Assembly: GCA_046294735.1 (NCBI GenBank)
Contig: JBKBKB010000004.1
Coordinates: forward strand, 124,001 to 188,000
Reading direction: 5' to 3'
DNA length: 64,000 bases
Origin: 34-65-8 sp046294735
GTDB lineage: Bacteria > Pseudomonadota > Alphaproteobacteria > Sphingomonadales > Sphingomonadaceae
The notes under the pieces are model-generated. The model was given only the letters and a program-made list of their open reading frames with translations, did not search any database and had not been told where the DNA came from. This document shows, piece by piece, positions 17,272 to 26,514 of this stretch; the stretch's first letter is position 1; each line of letters starts with the position of its first letter. Both the position numbers and the translations under genes were made by a program.

Positions 17272-19196
17272 CGCAGTGGCAGGATCCGCGACACGATGTA
17301 GTCCGCCGCCTCGTCCACCGTCATCCCCACCGTGTTGACCCGGATTTCCGCGTTCTCCGGCGCTTCGTAGGGGCTGTCAATCCCGGTGAAGTTCTTGAGT
17401 TCGCCGCTCCGCGCCTTCTTGTAGAGGCCTTTCACGTCACGCGCCTCGGCCACTTCTAGCGGGGTATCGACGAATATCTCGACGAACTCGCCCTCGGCCA
17501 TCATCGCCCGGACCAGATCGCGCTCGGCCCGGAACGGGCTGATGAAAGCGGTCAGCACGATCAGACCGGCATCGGTCATCAACCGTGCCACTTCGCCGAC
17601 CCGGCGGATGTTCTCGATCCGGTCGGCCTCGGTAAAGCCCAGGTCCTTGTTCAGCCCGTGGCGCACATTGTCGCCATCGAGCAGGAAGGTGTGGCGGTTC
17701 ATGTGCACCAGCCGCTGCTCCACCGCGTTGGCGATGGTCGACTTGCCCGAGCCGGAAAGTCCGGTGAACCACAGCACCAGGGGCTTCTGGTTCTTGAGCG
17801 CGGCGTGCTGTTCGCGGGTGGTGCTGACCGCCTGCCAGTGGACGTTGTCTGCCCGGCGCAGGCTGAAGTGGAGCATCCCGGCCGCGACCGTGGCATTGGT
17901 CAGCTTGTCGATCAGGATGAACCCGCCGAGCGAGCGGCTCTTGTCATAAGGCTCGAACACGATCGGCTTCTCGGTGTGGATTTCGGCCACCCCGATCGCG
18001 TTGAGTTCGAGCGTCTTGGCAGCGAGGTGTTCAAGCGTATTGACGTTGATCTCGTACTTCGGCTCCTGCACCGTGGCGGTCACCGTCTGGGTGGCCAGCT
18101 TGAGCCAATAGCCCCGGCCCGGCTTCATTGCCTCGTCGCTGAGCCAGACCAGCGTCGCCTCGAACTGGTCGGAGGCCTGCGGGGGATCCTCGGCCGATGC
18201 GATCACGTCGCCGCGGGAGCAATCGACCTCGTCGACCAGGGTCACGGTGACCGACTGGCCAGCCACGCCCTGCGCCAGATCGCCGCCGAACGTCACCACC
18301 GACTTGACCGTGCTAGTCTTGCCGGAGGGCACGATCCGCACCGCATCGCCCGGCTTTACCGTGCCGCTGGCAATCAGGCCGGAGAAGCCGCGGAAATCCA
18401 GGTTGGGCCGGTTGACCCATTGCACCGGCATCCGGAAGCCGCGCTCCTGCGCCGCTTCATTGACCAGCGGCACGGTCTCTAGATGCTCGATCAGGCTGGG
18501 GCCGGAATACCACGGCGTGTTGGCCGAGGGCGCGCCGTCCGCTTTGGGGGTGATATTGTCACCCTTGAACCCGGAAATCGGCAGCGCGGTGAAGCTTTCG
18601 ATCCCGATGCTTTGCGCGAAGGCGGCATAGTCCGCACAGATCGCATCGAACACCGCTTGATCGTAATCGACCAGGTCCATCTTGTTGACCGCCAGCACCA
18701 GATTGCGGATGCCGAGTTGGTGACACAGGAAGCTGTGGCGCCGGGTCTGCACCAGCACGCCTTTTCGTGCATCGATCAGGATCACCGCCACGTCAGCGGT
18801 CGAAGCGCCGGTCACCATGTTGCGGGTGTACTGCTCGTGGCCCGGACAATCGGCGACGATGAACTTGCGTTTTTCGGTCGCGAAGAAGCGATAGGCGACA
18901 TCGATGGTGATGCCCTGCTCACGCTCGGCAGCGAGCCCGTCGACCAGCAGGGCGAAGTCGATTTCCTGGCCCTGGGTACCAACCCGCTTGCTGTCATTTT
19001 CCAGCGCGGCGAGTTGATCCTCGAAGATCATCTTCGAATCGTACAGCAACCGCCCGATCAGCGTGCTCTTGCCGTCATCAACGCTGCCGCAGGTGATGAA
19101 GCGCAGCAGGTCCTTGTTCTGGTGCTGATCGAGATAGGCCTCGATATCATCGGCAATCAGGGCATCGGTTTCATAGGCGGGGCGATCGGCCATCAA
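17268..19196 (-). CDS. cysNC: Fused sulfate adenylyltransferase subunit 1 / APS kinase (CysNC)
   Basis: A 642-residue fusion. Residues 1 to about 430 are the CysN GTPase that drives ATP sulfurylase: G1 GSVDDGKST (37-45), DCPGHEQY, NKMDL and two beta-barrel domains. Residues about 460-642 are APS kinase with P-loop GLSGSGKST (about 474-482), DGDNVRHGLN and KGLYKKA. The pair makes APS then PAPS. The fusion (NodQ-like) is common in alphaproteobacteria. It overlaps cysD upstream and cysQ downstream by four bases each, so it is one tightly coupled operon. Confidence 0.97.
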   Translation of the reverse strand: MMADRPAYETDALIADDIEAYLDQHQNKDLLRFITCGSVDDGKSTLIGRLLYDSKMIFEDQLAALENDSKRVGTQGQEIDFALLVDGLAAEREQGITIDVAYRFFATEKRKFIVADCPGHEQYTRNMVTGASTADVAVILIDARKGVLVQTRRHSFLCHQLGIRNLVLAVNKMDLVDYDQAVFDAICADYAAFAQSIGIESFTALPISGFKGDNITPKADGAPSANTPWYSGPSLIEHLETVPLVNEAAQERGFRMPVQWVNRPNLDFRGFSGLIASGTVKPGDAVRIVPSGKTSTVKSVVTFGGDLAQGVAGQSVTVTLVDEVDCSRGDVIASAEDPPQASDQFEATLVWLSDEAMKPGRGYWLKLATQTVTATVQEPKYEINVNTLEHLAAKTLELNAIGVAEIHTEKPIVFEPYDKSRSLGGFILIDKLTNATVAAGMLHFSLRRADNVHWQAVSTTREQHAALKNQKPLVLWFTGLSGSGKSTIANAVEQRLVHMNRHTFLLDGDNVRHGLNKDLGFTEADRIENIRRVGEVARLMTDAGLIVLTAFISPFRAERDLVRAMMAEGEFVEIFVDTPLEVAEARDVKGLYKKARSGELKNFTGIDSPYEAPENAEIRVNTVGMTVDEAADYIVSRILPLR

Positions 19197-20101
19197 AAAT
19201 ACCCCTCCTGCTTCTTTTTCTCCATCCCGGCACCGCCTTCGTCCTTGTCGATCACCCGGCCCTGCCGCTCGCTAGTGGTGGTGAGCAGCATTTCCTGCAC
19301 CACTTCGGCCAGCGTTGTCGCCTCGCTTTCGACCGCGCCGGTCAGCGGCCAGCAACCCAGTGTGCGAAAGCGGACGGACCGCTCGACGATCGGCGGCAGC
19401 GTGCCCATGACCCGCTCCAGCCGCTCGGCATCGTCAACCATGAACAGCCCGCCTTCGTATTCAAAGGTCGGGCGCGGGGCGGAGAAATAGAGGGGTACGA
19501 TCTCGATCTGCTCGGCCATGATGTATTGCCAGATGTCGAGCTCGGTCCAGTTGGACAGAGGGAACACGCGGATGCTCTCACCTTTGGCTTTCTTCGCGTT
19601 GTAGACATTCCACAACTCGGGCCGCTGGTTCTTCGGATCCCAACCGTGGCTGGCGGTGCGGAACGAGAAGATCCGCTCCTTCGCCCGGCTCTTTTCCTCG
19701 TCGCGGCGCGCGCCGCCGAACGCAGCATCGAAGCCGTAATGGTCGAGCGCCTGCTTGAGACCCTGGGTCTTCCACATGTCGGTGTGAAGCGGGCCGTGGT
19801 CGAACGGATTGATCCCGCGTTCCTTGGCTTCCTCGTTCTGCCATACGAGCAGGGTCATGCCTGCATCGTCAGCCGCCTTCTGCCTCAGGGCATACATGTC
19901 GCGGAACTTCCATGAGGTGTCGACATGGAGAAGCGGGAACGGCGGCGGCGAGGGATAGAACGCCTTCTTCGCCAGGTGCAGCATCACCGCACTGTCCTTA
20001 CCGATCGAATAGAGCATGACCGGGTTCTGCGCTTCGGCAACGACTTCGCGCATGATGTGGATGCTCTCGGCCTCGAGACGGTCGAGATGGGTGAGTTTCA
20101 T
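19193..20101 (-). CDS. cysD: Sulfate adenylyltransferase subunit 2 (CysD)
   Basis: A 302-residue PAPS-reductase-fold ATP pyrophosphatase that, with CysN, makes APS from ATP and sulfate. It shows YSIGKDSAVMLHL (PP-motif), HVDTSWKF, FGGARRDEEKSRAKER, and SNWTELDIWQYI. Start MKLTHLD has AAAGAG upstream. First gene of cysD-cysNC-cysQ. The 255-base region upstream, shared with the divergent thiolase-like gene, showed no riboswitch I could recognise. The sulfite-forming genes (cysH, cysIJ) are not in the window. Confidence 0.96.
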   Translation of the reverse strand: MKLTHLDRLEAESIHIMREVVAEAQNPVMLYSIGKDSAVMLHLAKKAFYPSPPPFPLLHVDTSWKFRDMYALRQKAADDAGMTLLVWQNEEAKERGINPFDHGPLHTDMWKTQGLKQALDHYGFDAAFGGARRDEEKSRAKERIFSFRTASHGWDPKNQRPELWNVYNAKKAKGESIRVFPLSNWTELDIWQYIMAEQIEIVPLYFSAPRPTFEYEGGLFMVDDAERLERVMGTLPPIVERSVRFRTLGCWPLTGAVESEATTLAEVVQEMLLTTTSERQGRVIDKDEGGAGMEKKKQEGYF

Positions 20102-20356
20102 AACGGGCTCTTTATTGCTCCAGGCGGCTGCGGGGCGTTCGGAGGACTGGTCGCAGCGTGTCAGGGCATCCCCTTACGGCGCGGTCCGGCCCGGGGCAAT
20201 CCGGCTTGAGGCCGATTTTTGCTTTCCCATCAGGTGCGGGACCTTGGGGTATCGGAAGCTGGGGCTGCCACGGTCGGCCCGCGATCACAATCGTCACGGG
20301 TTTGCCATCGCACGCCGCCCGATTATGAGGCTGTGACAGACTTGGGAGAACGAGTG

Positions 20357-21880
20357 ATGAGCGCCAGCCCCGAACGCATTCCGGTGATCGTCGGCGTAGG
20401 ACAGATCAACGACCGGCCGGACAGGCCGGAGCAGGGGCTCGATTCTGGCGAACTGATGATCGCCGCGCTCAGGGCCGCCGATGCCGATGCTGGCGGCGGC
20501 TGGCTGGCAGATATCAATTCGCTGGCACTGGTGAGCCAGCTGTCCTGGCCCCAGCTCAACCCGCTGACGGAAGTGGTCGCCCGCGGCATTGGCGCGGCGC
20601 CTGCCCATCTGTTCCAGACCGCCCTGCCCAATGGCGACAGCCCCATCCTGTTGCTCAACGAAGCGGCCAACCGGATCGGTGCGGGCGAGGCAACCGTCTG
20701 CGCCGTGAGCGGGGGCGAAGCGCTGCGCACCGCCGCCCATCTCGCCCGCGCCCGCGCCGCGGCCGCCGGTTCGGATCGCAAGCCCAATGCCCTGCGCGAT
20801 GCCGCACACCGGCGCACGGTCGGCTATCGCCAGTCCTATGGCCTGACCGTACCGGTCGATGTCTACCCGCTTTACGAGAATGCCGGGCGCGCTGCCTATG
20901 GCCAGTCGCTGGCTCAGGGACAGGCGGAAAGCGGGGCAATCTGGGAACGCTTTGCGCAAGTTGCCGCAGCCAATCCCTCGGCTTGGATCCGCACTGAAAC
21001 CAGCGCGCACGATATCGTCACTGCCAACGCCGACAACCGCCCGATCGCCTTCCCTTACACCAAGCTGCAGGTCGCCAATTCCAGCGTCAACCAGGGGGCG
21101 GCGTTCCTTGTCACCAGCCTGGCCGAGGCGCGCCGCCGTGGCGTGCCGGACAGCAAGCTTGCCTATGTCGGCGCCGGTGCGGCAGCGCACGAGAGCGACG
21201 ATTTCCTCGAACGCGACCGGTTCGATGCGTCGGCCAGCATGGCCGTGTCGCTCACCCGGGCGCTGGAACTGAACGGCGTGGCGGTCGAGGATATTGACCA
21301 TGCCGAGCTTTACAGCTGCTTCCCCTGCGTGCCCAAGATGGCGCGGCGGGTGATCGGCTGGCCGCTTGATCGGCCGGCCACCGTGTTCGGCGGGCTGACT
21401 TTCGGCGGCGGGCCAATCGGCAACTACATGAGCCACGCGGTCGCCTGCATGGTCGGCAAGCTGCGAGCCGAGCCCCGAGACAGGCAGCGCACTGGCCTGC
21501 TGTTTGCCAATGGCGGCTATGCCACCCACAACCACACCATCGTGCTGACCAGCCAGCCCAATCCCGAGATCACTTTCCCGCAAGCCTTCGATTATCAGGC
21601 GGAAGCTGACGCGGCCCGCGGGCCTGTGCCGGAGCTGGACAAGGGCTATCTTGGCCCGGCCACGATCGAAACCTACACTGTCCATTACGGGCGGCAGGGC
21701 GAACCGAGACTGGGCACGGTGGTGGCCCGGACGCCCGCAGGCAAGCGCACCCTGGCCGCCGTGCTGCCGGAAGACGCGGCGATGATCGCATTCCTCACCG
21801 ATGGCCGCGCCGAACCGGTTGGCACCGCGGGCGAGGTCGTGGCGGGCGCTGGCGACTTGCGCGAATGGCGCCGGTCCTGA
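20357..21880 (+). CDS. Thiolase-like protein lacking the nucleophilic Cys
   Basis: A 507-residue thiolase-superfamily protein of the type often labelled acetyl-CoA acetyltransferase (SCP2-thiolase-like/TLP group). It keeps thiolase scaffolding (PVIVGVGQIND, AVSGGEALRTA, and FGGGPIGNYMSHA at the His loop). Where thiolases have NxxCxSG it reads LPNGDSPILLLNEAA, so the Cys is replaced by Gly/Asp. Thiolytic cleavage is therefore doubtful; mycobacterial relatives are studied as CoA/lipid-binding thiolase-like proteins. A C-terminal extension of about 110 residues resembles the extra beta-domain of that group. Start at 20357 chosen by the GGGAG ribosome site. It precedes an aldehyde dehydrogenase by 97 bases. 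Confidence 0.82.
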   Translation: MSASPERIPVIVGVGQINDRPDRPEQGLDSGELMIAALRAADADAGGGWLADINSLALVSQLSWPQLNPLTEVVARGIGAAPAHLFQTALPNGDSPILLLNEAANRIGAGEATVCAVSGGEALRTAAHLARARAAAAGSDRKPNALRDAAHRRTVGYRQSYGLTVPVDVYPLYENAGRAAYGQSLAQGQAESGAIWERFAQVAAANPSAWIRTETSAHDIVTANADNRPIAFPYTKLQVANSSVNQGAAFLVTSLAEARRRGVPDSKLAYVGAGAAAHESDDFLERDRFDASASMAVSLTRALELNGVAVEDIDHAELYSCFPCVPKMARRVIGWPLDRPATVFGGLTFGGGPIGNYMSHAVACMVGKLRAEPRDRQRTGLLFANGGYATHNHTIVLTSQPNPEITFPQAFDYQAEADAARGPVPELDKGYLGPATIETYTVHYGRQGEPRLGTVVARTPAGKRTLAAVLPEDAAMIAFLTDGRAEPVGTAGEVVAGAGDLREWRRS

Positions 21881-21977
21881 ACCTGCAACCATCCCCTATA
21901 ATAACCAGTTTCATCATGCTATCGAATGGCCCACAAACCTGCGCGAGAATCGCGCGCTATTCCCGGGAGAGAACCAG

Positions 21978-23399
21978 ATGACTGACTACCGCAACCTGAT
22001 CGACGGTGAGATGATCGACAACGGCCAGTGGCTCGATGTCGTCAATCCTGCCAACGAGGAAGTTATCGGCCGCGTGCCGGCCTGCGGAGCGGACGAGCTT
22101 GACCGCGCCGTCGCCGCCGCCCGCCGCGCGTTCAAGACCTGGTCGAAGACCCCGATCGAAGAACGCCGCGCGGCGATCCAGAAGATGTCCGCGATCATCA
22201 AGGAAAACGCTGACGAACTGCACCGTCTGCTGACCGCCGAACAGGGCAAGCCGCACCAACAGGCGATGGGCGAAATCATCGGCGCCTCGATGATGGCCGG
22301 GGCGCAGGCGACCCTGAACCTCGACGAAGTGGTGAACGAGGACAGCGAACAGCGCCTCAGCCGCACCCGCCGCGTGCCGGTGGGCGTGGTCGGCGGAATC
22401 GTGCCGTGGAACTTCCCGGTGATGATGGCGATGCAGAAGATCGCGCCCGCCATGCTGGCCGGCTGCACCATCGTTTTGAAGCCCTCGCCCTTCACCCCGC
22501 TCACCACCCTGCGCCTGGCCGAGCTGATCAAGGACGCGGCGCCCGCGGGCGTGGTCAACGTGATCACCGGCGAAGACAGCCTCGGCCCGCTGATCACCAG
22601 CCATCCCGATATCGACAAGATCACCTTCACCGGCTCCACCGCCACCGGCAAGAAGATCATGGAAGGGGCAAGCAAGGACCTCAAGCGGATCACGCTCGAA
22701 CTGGGCGGCAACGACGCCTCGATCGTGCTGCCCGATGCCGACGTGGAGAAGGTGGCTGAGCAGCTGTTCTGGTCAAGCTTCACCAACGCCGGCCAGATCT
22801 GCGTTGCCGCCAAGCGGATCTACATCCACGAAGACATCTATGACGATCTCAGCAAGGCGATTGCCGAATATGCCAAGGGCGTGAAAGTCGGCGACGGCGC
22901 GCAGCAGGGCACGGCTGTCGGCCCGATCCAGAACAAGAAGCAGTTCGACCGCGTGTGCGAGTTGATCCAGGATGCCAAGGACAACGGCTATAACTTCCTG
23001 GTCGGCGGCGAAGTCGATCCCTCGGGCTCGGGCTACTATGTGCCGATCACCATCCTCGACAATCCGCCGGAAGACGCGCGGATTGTCGCCGAGGAACAGT
23101 TCGGCCCGGTCATGCCGCTGATGAAGTTCAGCACGGATGAGGAAGTGATCGAGCGTGCCAACAATTCCGAATATGGCCTCGCCGGCGCGGTCTGGACCAA
23201 GGACGTCGAGCGCGGAGTAAAGATCGCCGAACAGCTCGAAACCGGCACCGTGTGGATCAACGAGTTCCTCCACCTGTCGCCGTTCGCGCCGTTTGGCGGA
23301 CACAAGCAGTCCGGCTTTGGCGCTGAATACGGGGTCGAAGGGCTGAAGGAATTCACCTATTCCCAAGTCATCACCGTGAAGAAGAACGCCGCGGTCTGA
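21978..23399 (+). CDS. NAD(P)-dependent aldehyde dehydrogenase
   Basis: A 473-residue ALDH oxidising an aldehyde to its acid. Asn145 in PWNFP, catalytic Glu241 in LELGGND, nucleophile Cys275 in NAGQICVA, and the NAD-site FTGSTATGKK are all intact. Start MTDYRNLI at 21978 has GGGAGAG upstream; the frame is open from 21801 but that overlaps the preceding gene. The substrate is unknown. It follows the thiolase-like gene and ends in a terminator before gmk, so it is likely on its own or with the thiolase-like gene. Confidence 0.94.
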   Translation: MTDYRNLIDGEMIDNGQWLDVVNPANEEVIGRVPACGADELDRAVAAARRAFKTWSKTPIEERRAAIQKMSAIIKENADELHRLLTAEQGKPHQQAMGEIIGASMMAGAQATLNLDEVVNEDSEQRLSRTRRVPVGVVGGIVPWNFPVMMAMQKIAPAMLAGCTIVLKPSPFTPLTTLRLAELIKDAAPAGVVNVITGEDSLGPLITSHPDIDKITFTGSTATGKKIMEGASKDLKRITLELGGNDASIVLPDADVEKVAEQLFWSSFTNAGQICVAAKRIYIHEDIYDDLSKAIAEYAKGVKVGDGAQQGTAVGPIQNKKQFDRVCELIQDAKDNGYNFLVGGEVDPSGSGYYVPITILDNPPEDARIVAEEQFGPVMPLMKFSTDEEVIERANNSEYGLAGAVWTKDVERGVKIAEQLETGTVWINEFLHLSPFAPFGGHKQSGFGAEYGVEGLKEFTYSQVITVKKNAAV

Positions 23400-23406
23400 T
23401 AATGCA

Positions 23407-23446
23407 AAGGGGGCGCAGCCTGACCAGAAACAGGCAGCGCCCCCTT
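23407..23446 (+). terminator. Rho-independent terminator after aldehyde dehydrogenase
   Basis: A 10-bp outer stem (AAGGGGGCGC with GCGCCCCCTT) and, past one A/A mismatch, a GCCTG/CAGGC inner stem. The T tail is short. It separates the aldehyde dehydrogenase from gmk. Confidence 0.75.
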
Positions 23447-23479
23447 GATTTCCACTCTCGTCCCAGCGCATGAGCAGGC

Positions 23480-24118
23480 ATGACCGGTCTCCACACCACG
23501 CTCGCCCGCAGGGGCCTGATGTTCATCCTTTCCTCGCCCTCGGGTGCGGGCAAGACCACCATCAGCCGGATGCTGCTGGAGGCGGACAGCGAAATCAGGC
23601 TCTCGGTGTCCTGCACCACCCGCCCGATCCGCCCGGGCGAGCAGGACGGGGTCCACTACCACTTCGTCAGCGATGCCGACTTCGACCGGATGGTGGAGGA
23701 AGACGACTTCTACGAGTGGGCGCACGTGTTCGGGCATCGCTACGGCACGCCCAAGGCTCGCATCCGTGCCGCGCTGAAGGAAGGGCACGACTTCCTGTTC
23801 GACATTGACTGGCAGGGCACCCAGCAGCTTTATCAGAAGGACCAGCAGGACGTGGTCCGGGTGTTCCTGCTCCCGCCCAGCATCGACGAACTGCGCCGCC
23901 GACTCGAAGGCCGCGCGCAGGACAGTCAGGACGTCATCAACGCCCGCATGGAGCGCGCCCGCGCCGAGATCAGCCACTGGGACGCCTATGACTACGTGGT
24001 GATCAACGACAATGTCCAGGCGTGCTACGGCAAGGTGCAGCAGATCCTGTCCGCCGAACGCATGAAACGCCAACGGCAGACCGGGCTGATCCCGTTCGTG
24101 CGCGAACTGATGGGCTAG
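23480..24118 (+). CDS. gmk: Guanylate kinase
   Basis: A 212-residue GMP kinase (ATP + GMP to ADP + GDP), essential for GTP supply. P-loop SSPSGAGKT (18-26), SCTTRPIRPGE and GVHYHF for GMP binding, and DIDWQGTQQL are intact; the length is normal. The ribosome site is weak (GAGCAGG). A second ATG at 23470 is in another frame and is not the gene. It stands between the aldehyde dehydrogenase terminator and the convergent arsenic operon. Confidence 0.97.
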   Translation: MTGLHTTLARRGLMFILSSPSGAGKTTISRMLLEADSEIRLSVSCTTRPIRPGEQDGVHYHFVSDADFDRMVEEDDFYEWAHVFGHRYGTPKARIRAALKEGHDFLFDIDWQGTQQLYQKDQQDVVRVFLLPPSIDELRRRLEGRAQDSQDVINARMERARAEISHWDAYDYVVINDNVQACYGKVQQILSAERMKRQRQTGLIPFVRELMG

Positions 24119-24123
24119 GCGGC

Positions 24124-25194
24124 TCAGCCTGCTGCGAAGCTGCCCCGGGTGCGGTTGGCGAAGGCGACCAGGGTCAGCATCACTGGCACTTCCACCAGCA
24201 CGCCCACCACTGTCGCCAGCGCTGCCCCGCTGCCCAGCCCGAACAGGCCGATCGCAACCGCCACCGCCAGTTCGAAAAAGTTGGAGGTGCCGATCAAGGC
24301 GCAAGGTGCGGCGACCGCATGTGGCACCTTCCACACCTTGGCCCAGCCATAGGCGATGAAGAAGATGCCGTAGCTCTGGACGATGATCGGCACCGCGATC
24401 AGCGCAATCAGCAGCGGGCGTTCGACAATGGTCTCCGCCTGGAAGCCAAACAGCAGCAGCACGGTCAGCAGCAGGCCGATCACCGAGAGGGGTTTCATGC
24501 CGGCGGTAAAGGCGGTCACTGCCTCCACATTGCCATTGTTGCTGGCAAGCAGGCGGCTGCGCACGAAGGCTCCGGCCAGCAGCGGCACGACGACATAGAG
24601 CGCGACCGAGAGCAGCAGCGTCTCCCACGGCACGGCAATGTCCGTCACCCCGAGCAGCAGCGCAACGATCGGCGCAAAGGCGACGATCATGATCAGGTCG
24701 TTCGCCGCCACCTGCACCAGGGTGTAGGCGGGGTCGCCCCGGGTCATCTGCGACCAGACGAACACCATCGCGGTGCAAGGTGCCGCGCCGAGCAGGATCA
24801 GCCCGGCGATGTACTGCTGGGCATCGGCAGGCTCGATCAGGTCGGCGAACACCACCTCGAAGAACAGCACGCCCAGCGCCGCCATGGTGAACGGCTTGAT
24901 CAGCCAGTTGACCACCAGTGTGATCACCAGCCCCCGCGGCTTGTCGCCCACCCGCCGGACCGCGCCGAAATCGACCGCGACCATCATCGGGAAGATCATC
25001 GCCCAGATCAGCACCGCGACCACCAGGTTGACTGAGGCATATTCCAGCGCGGCAAGCGCGCCGAACAGGCCCGGCAACAGATTACCCAGCGCCAGCCCGG
25101 CGAGAATCGCCGCCCCGACCCAGACCGACAGCCATTTTTCGAACAGGCCGAGCCCGGCAGCGCGGGCCTCTGCGGCAGCCGTGGAACTGGTCAT
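24124..25194 (-). CDS. acr3: Acr3 arsenite efflux permease
   Basis: A 356-residue inner-membrane transporter with ten predicted helices, of the bile/arsenite/riboflavin transporter superfamily. It expels As(III). The essential Cys of the fourth helix is in GAAPCTAMVF (Cys140), and the conserved acidic residue sits in TSNFFELAVA. Its start overlaps the arsC stop by four bases. Last gene of arsR-arsI-arsC-acr3 and convergent with gmk. No arsA is present, so efflux is driven by the ion gradient. Confidence 0.95.
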   Translation of the reverse strand: MTSSTAAAEARAAGLGLFEKWLSVWVGAAILAGLALGNLLPGLFGALAALEYASVNLVVAVLIWAMIFPMMVAVDFGAVRRVGDKPRGLVITLVVNWLIKPFTMAALGVLFFEVVFADLIEPADAQQYIAGLILLGAAPCTAMVFVWSQMTRGDPAYTLVQVAANDLIMIVAFAPIVALLLGVTDIAVPWETLLLSVALYVVVPLLAGAFVRSRLLASNNGNVEAVTAFTAGMKPLSVIGLLLTVLLLFGFQAETIVERPLLIALIAVPIIVQSYGIFFIAYGWAKVWKVPHAVAAPCALIGTSNFFELAVAVAIGLFGLGSGAALATVVGVLVEVPVMLTLVAFANRTRGSFAAG

Positions 25195-25691
25195 TGTGCG
25201 TCCGCCTCCCGCCCGATCGCTTGCAGCCTGTCGCGCAGCGCGAGTTCTTCGAGACTGGCGAGCGGCAGCGCGAGCATCAGGTCGATCCGGCGTTTCATCA
25301 TGCGGAAGGCATCGAGGAAAGCGGCGGCCTTTTCCGCTTCGCTCCCTTCCACCGCCGCGGGATCGGGAATGCCCCAGTGCGCCGAGGTTGGCCGCCCCGG
25401 CCAGACCGGGCAGGTTTCGGCCGCAGCGCTGTCACAGACAGTGAAGATCAGGTCGAATTCCGGACCGTCAGCGAATTCGTGCCAGCTTTTGGAGCGATAC
25501 CCAGCCACCGGATAGCCGAGCGTCTTCAGGGTGTGGATTGCCCACGGATTGACCGCGCCAGTGGGATTGCTCCCGGCGCTGAAGGCGCGAAACCGGCCCG
25601 CGCCGTCATGGTTCAGGATGGCCTCGCCGAGGATGGAGCGGGCCGAGTTCCCGGTGCACAGGAACAACGCGTTGAGTAGTCTTTCGGACAT
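25191..25691 (-). CDS. arsC: Arsenate reductase, low-molecular-weight phosphatase type
   Basis: A 166-residue LMW-PTPase-fold enzyme that reduces arsenate to arsenite for Acr3. The P-loop nucleophile is Cys12 in FLCTGNSARS (CX5R), and the relay cysteines Cys86 (VCDSA) and Cys94 (TCPVWPG) match the thioredoxin-coupled type. Start MSERLLN at 25691 lies eight bases after the arsI stop; a longer frame to 25745 has no support. Third gene of the arsenic operon. Confidence 0.93.
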   Translation of the reverse strand: MSERLLNALFLCTGNSARSILGEAILNHDGAGRFRAFSAGSNPTGAVNPWAIHTLKTLGYPVAGYRSKSWHEFADGPEFDLIFTVCDSAAAETCPVWPGRPTSAHWGIPDPAAVEGSEAEKAAAFLDAFRMMKRRIDLMLALPLASLEELALRDRLQAIGREADAQ

Positions 25692-25699
25692 GGCAGGCC

Positions 25700-26170
25700 T
25701 CAGCAGCAGGTGGCAGGGGTGGACGCTACCTGCGGCGCGCAGCACGCACCGTTGGCTGCGTTGGCGGATGCAAGCTGAGCGAGATCCGGGCTGCCGCCGT
25801 AGGTGGTGCTACCCCCTTCAGTCAGGAAAGCTTCCCACACCACGCCGTCGGGATCGGCGATCCAGCTCTTTTCCGACTTGGCATAGCAGCAGGTGGTCGC
25901 GCCCTCTTCCAGCACTGGCGCGTCGGCGGCATTGAGGCGGGCGTAGACTTCGGCCAGCTCGGCCTGGTCTTCGACCTGCAGGCCGACATGCTCGATACCC
26001 TTGGCCGCATCGGCGCGCATCGAGATGGCAAAGTTGATGCGCGGATCCTCCAGCATCCACTTGGCATAGTCGGGCTTCACCACTGCAGGCTGGGCGCCGA
26101 ACAGGTTCGCATAGAAGGCAATCGAACGGTCAAGGTCGGTCACGCCGACGTGGACATGGAAGCGTTTCAT
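25700..26170 (-). CDS. arsI: ArsI-type C-As lyase / glyoxalase-fold arsenic protein
   Basis: A 156-residue vicinal-oxygen-chelate dioxygenase. The likely Fe(II) ligands are His5, His61 and Glu113, and the vicinal pair Cys94-Cys95 (ATTCCYAKSEK) matches the As(III)-binding pair of ArsI, which cleaves the carbon-arsenic bond of methyl- and phenyl-arsenicals. The related CadI group shares the fold, but the ars context favours ArsI. A Cys-rich tail (ACCAP, TCC) is an extra. Start MKRFHVH at 26170 overlaps the arsR stop by one base. Confidence 0.85.
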   Translation of the reverse strand: MKRFHVHVGVTDLDRSIAFYANLFGAQPAVVKPDYAKWMLEDPRINFAISMRADAAKGIEHVGLQVEDQAELAEVYARLNAADAPVLEEGATTCCYAKSEKSWIADPDGVVWEAFLTEGGSTTYGGSPDLAQLASANAANGACCAPQVASTPATCC

Positions 26171-26508
26171 CAGGCAGTCTCCCGTTTCGGATGGTCTTGC
26201 GGTTCCTGTTCGCCGCCGCATGGCACGCCGCCGCAGCAGTTTTCCGTCAGGTAACCCATCAGGCGGTTCATGGCGGCATAGTCCGCCGAATAGATGATCG
26301 AGCGGCTCTCGCGCCGCTGGGTAACCAGCCCGGCATTGGCGAGCTGGGCGAGGTGGAAGCTCATCGAGGAAGGGGGCACATCGAGCTTTTCGGCAAGTGC
26401 CCCGGCTGCCAGCCCGCCGTCGCCCGCCTGGACCAGCAGGCGGAACACCGCCAACCGGTGCTCCTGCGCCAGCGCACCGAGCGCCTTGATGACAGTGGCT
26501 GGCTCCAT
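26170..26508 (-). CDS. arsR: ArsR family arsenic-responsive repressor
   Basis: A 112-residue winged-helix metalloregulator. The DNA-reading helix lies in VPPSSMSFHLAQL. Instead of the CVC pair in helix alpha-3, the As(III) site is near the C-terminus: Cys91-Cys92 and Cys97 (ENCCGGVPCG), the arrangement known from the Acidithiobacillus ferrooxidans ArsR. First gene of arsR-arsI-arsC-acr3. An inverted repeat just upstream is its likely own operator. Confidence 0.93.
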   Translation of the reverse strand: MEPATVIKALGALAQEHRLAVFRLLVQAGDGGLAAGALAEKLDVPPSSMSFHLAQLANAGLVTQRRESRSIIYSADYAAMNRLMGYLTENCCGGVPCGGEQEPQDHPKRETA

Positions 26509-26514
26509 TGAATT

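Noticed and set aside
20102..20356. Riboswitch upstream of cysD
   Set aside because: No SAM-type or other conserved core could be made out in the 255 bases; treated as plain divergent promoter region.
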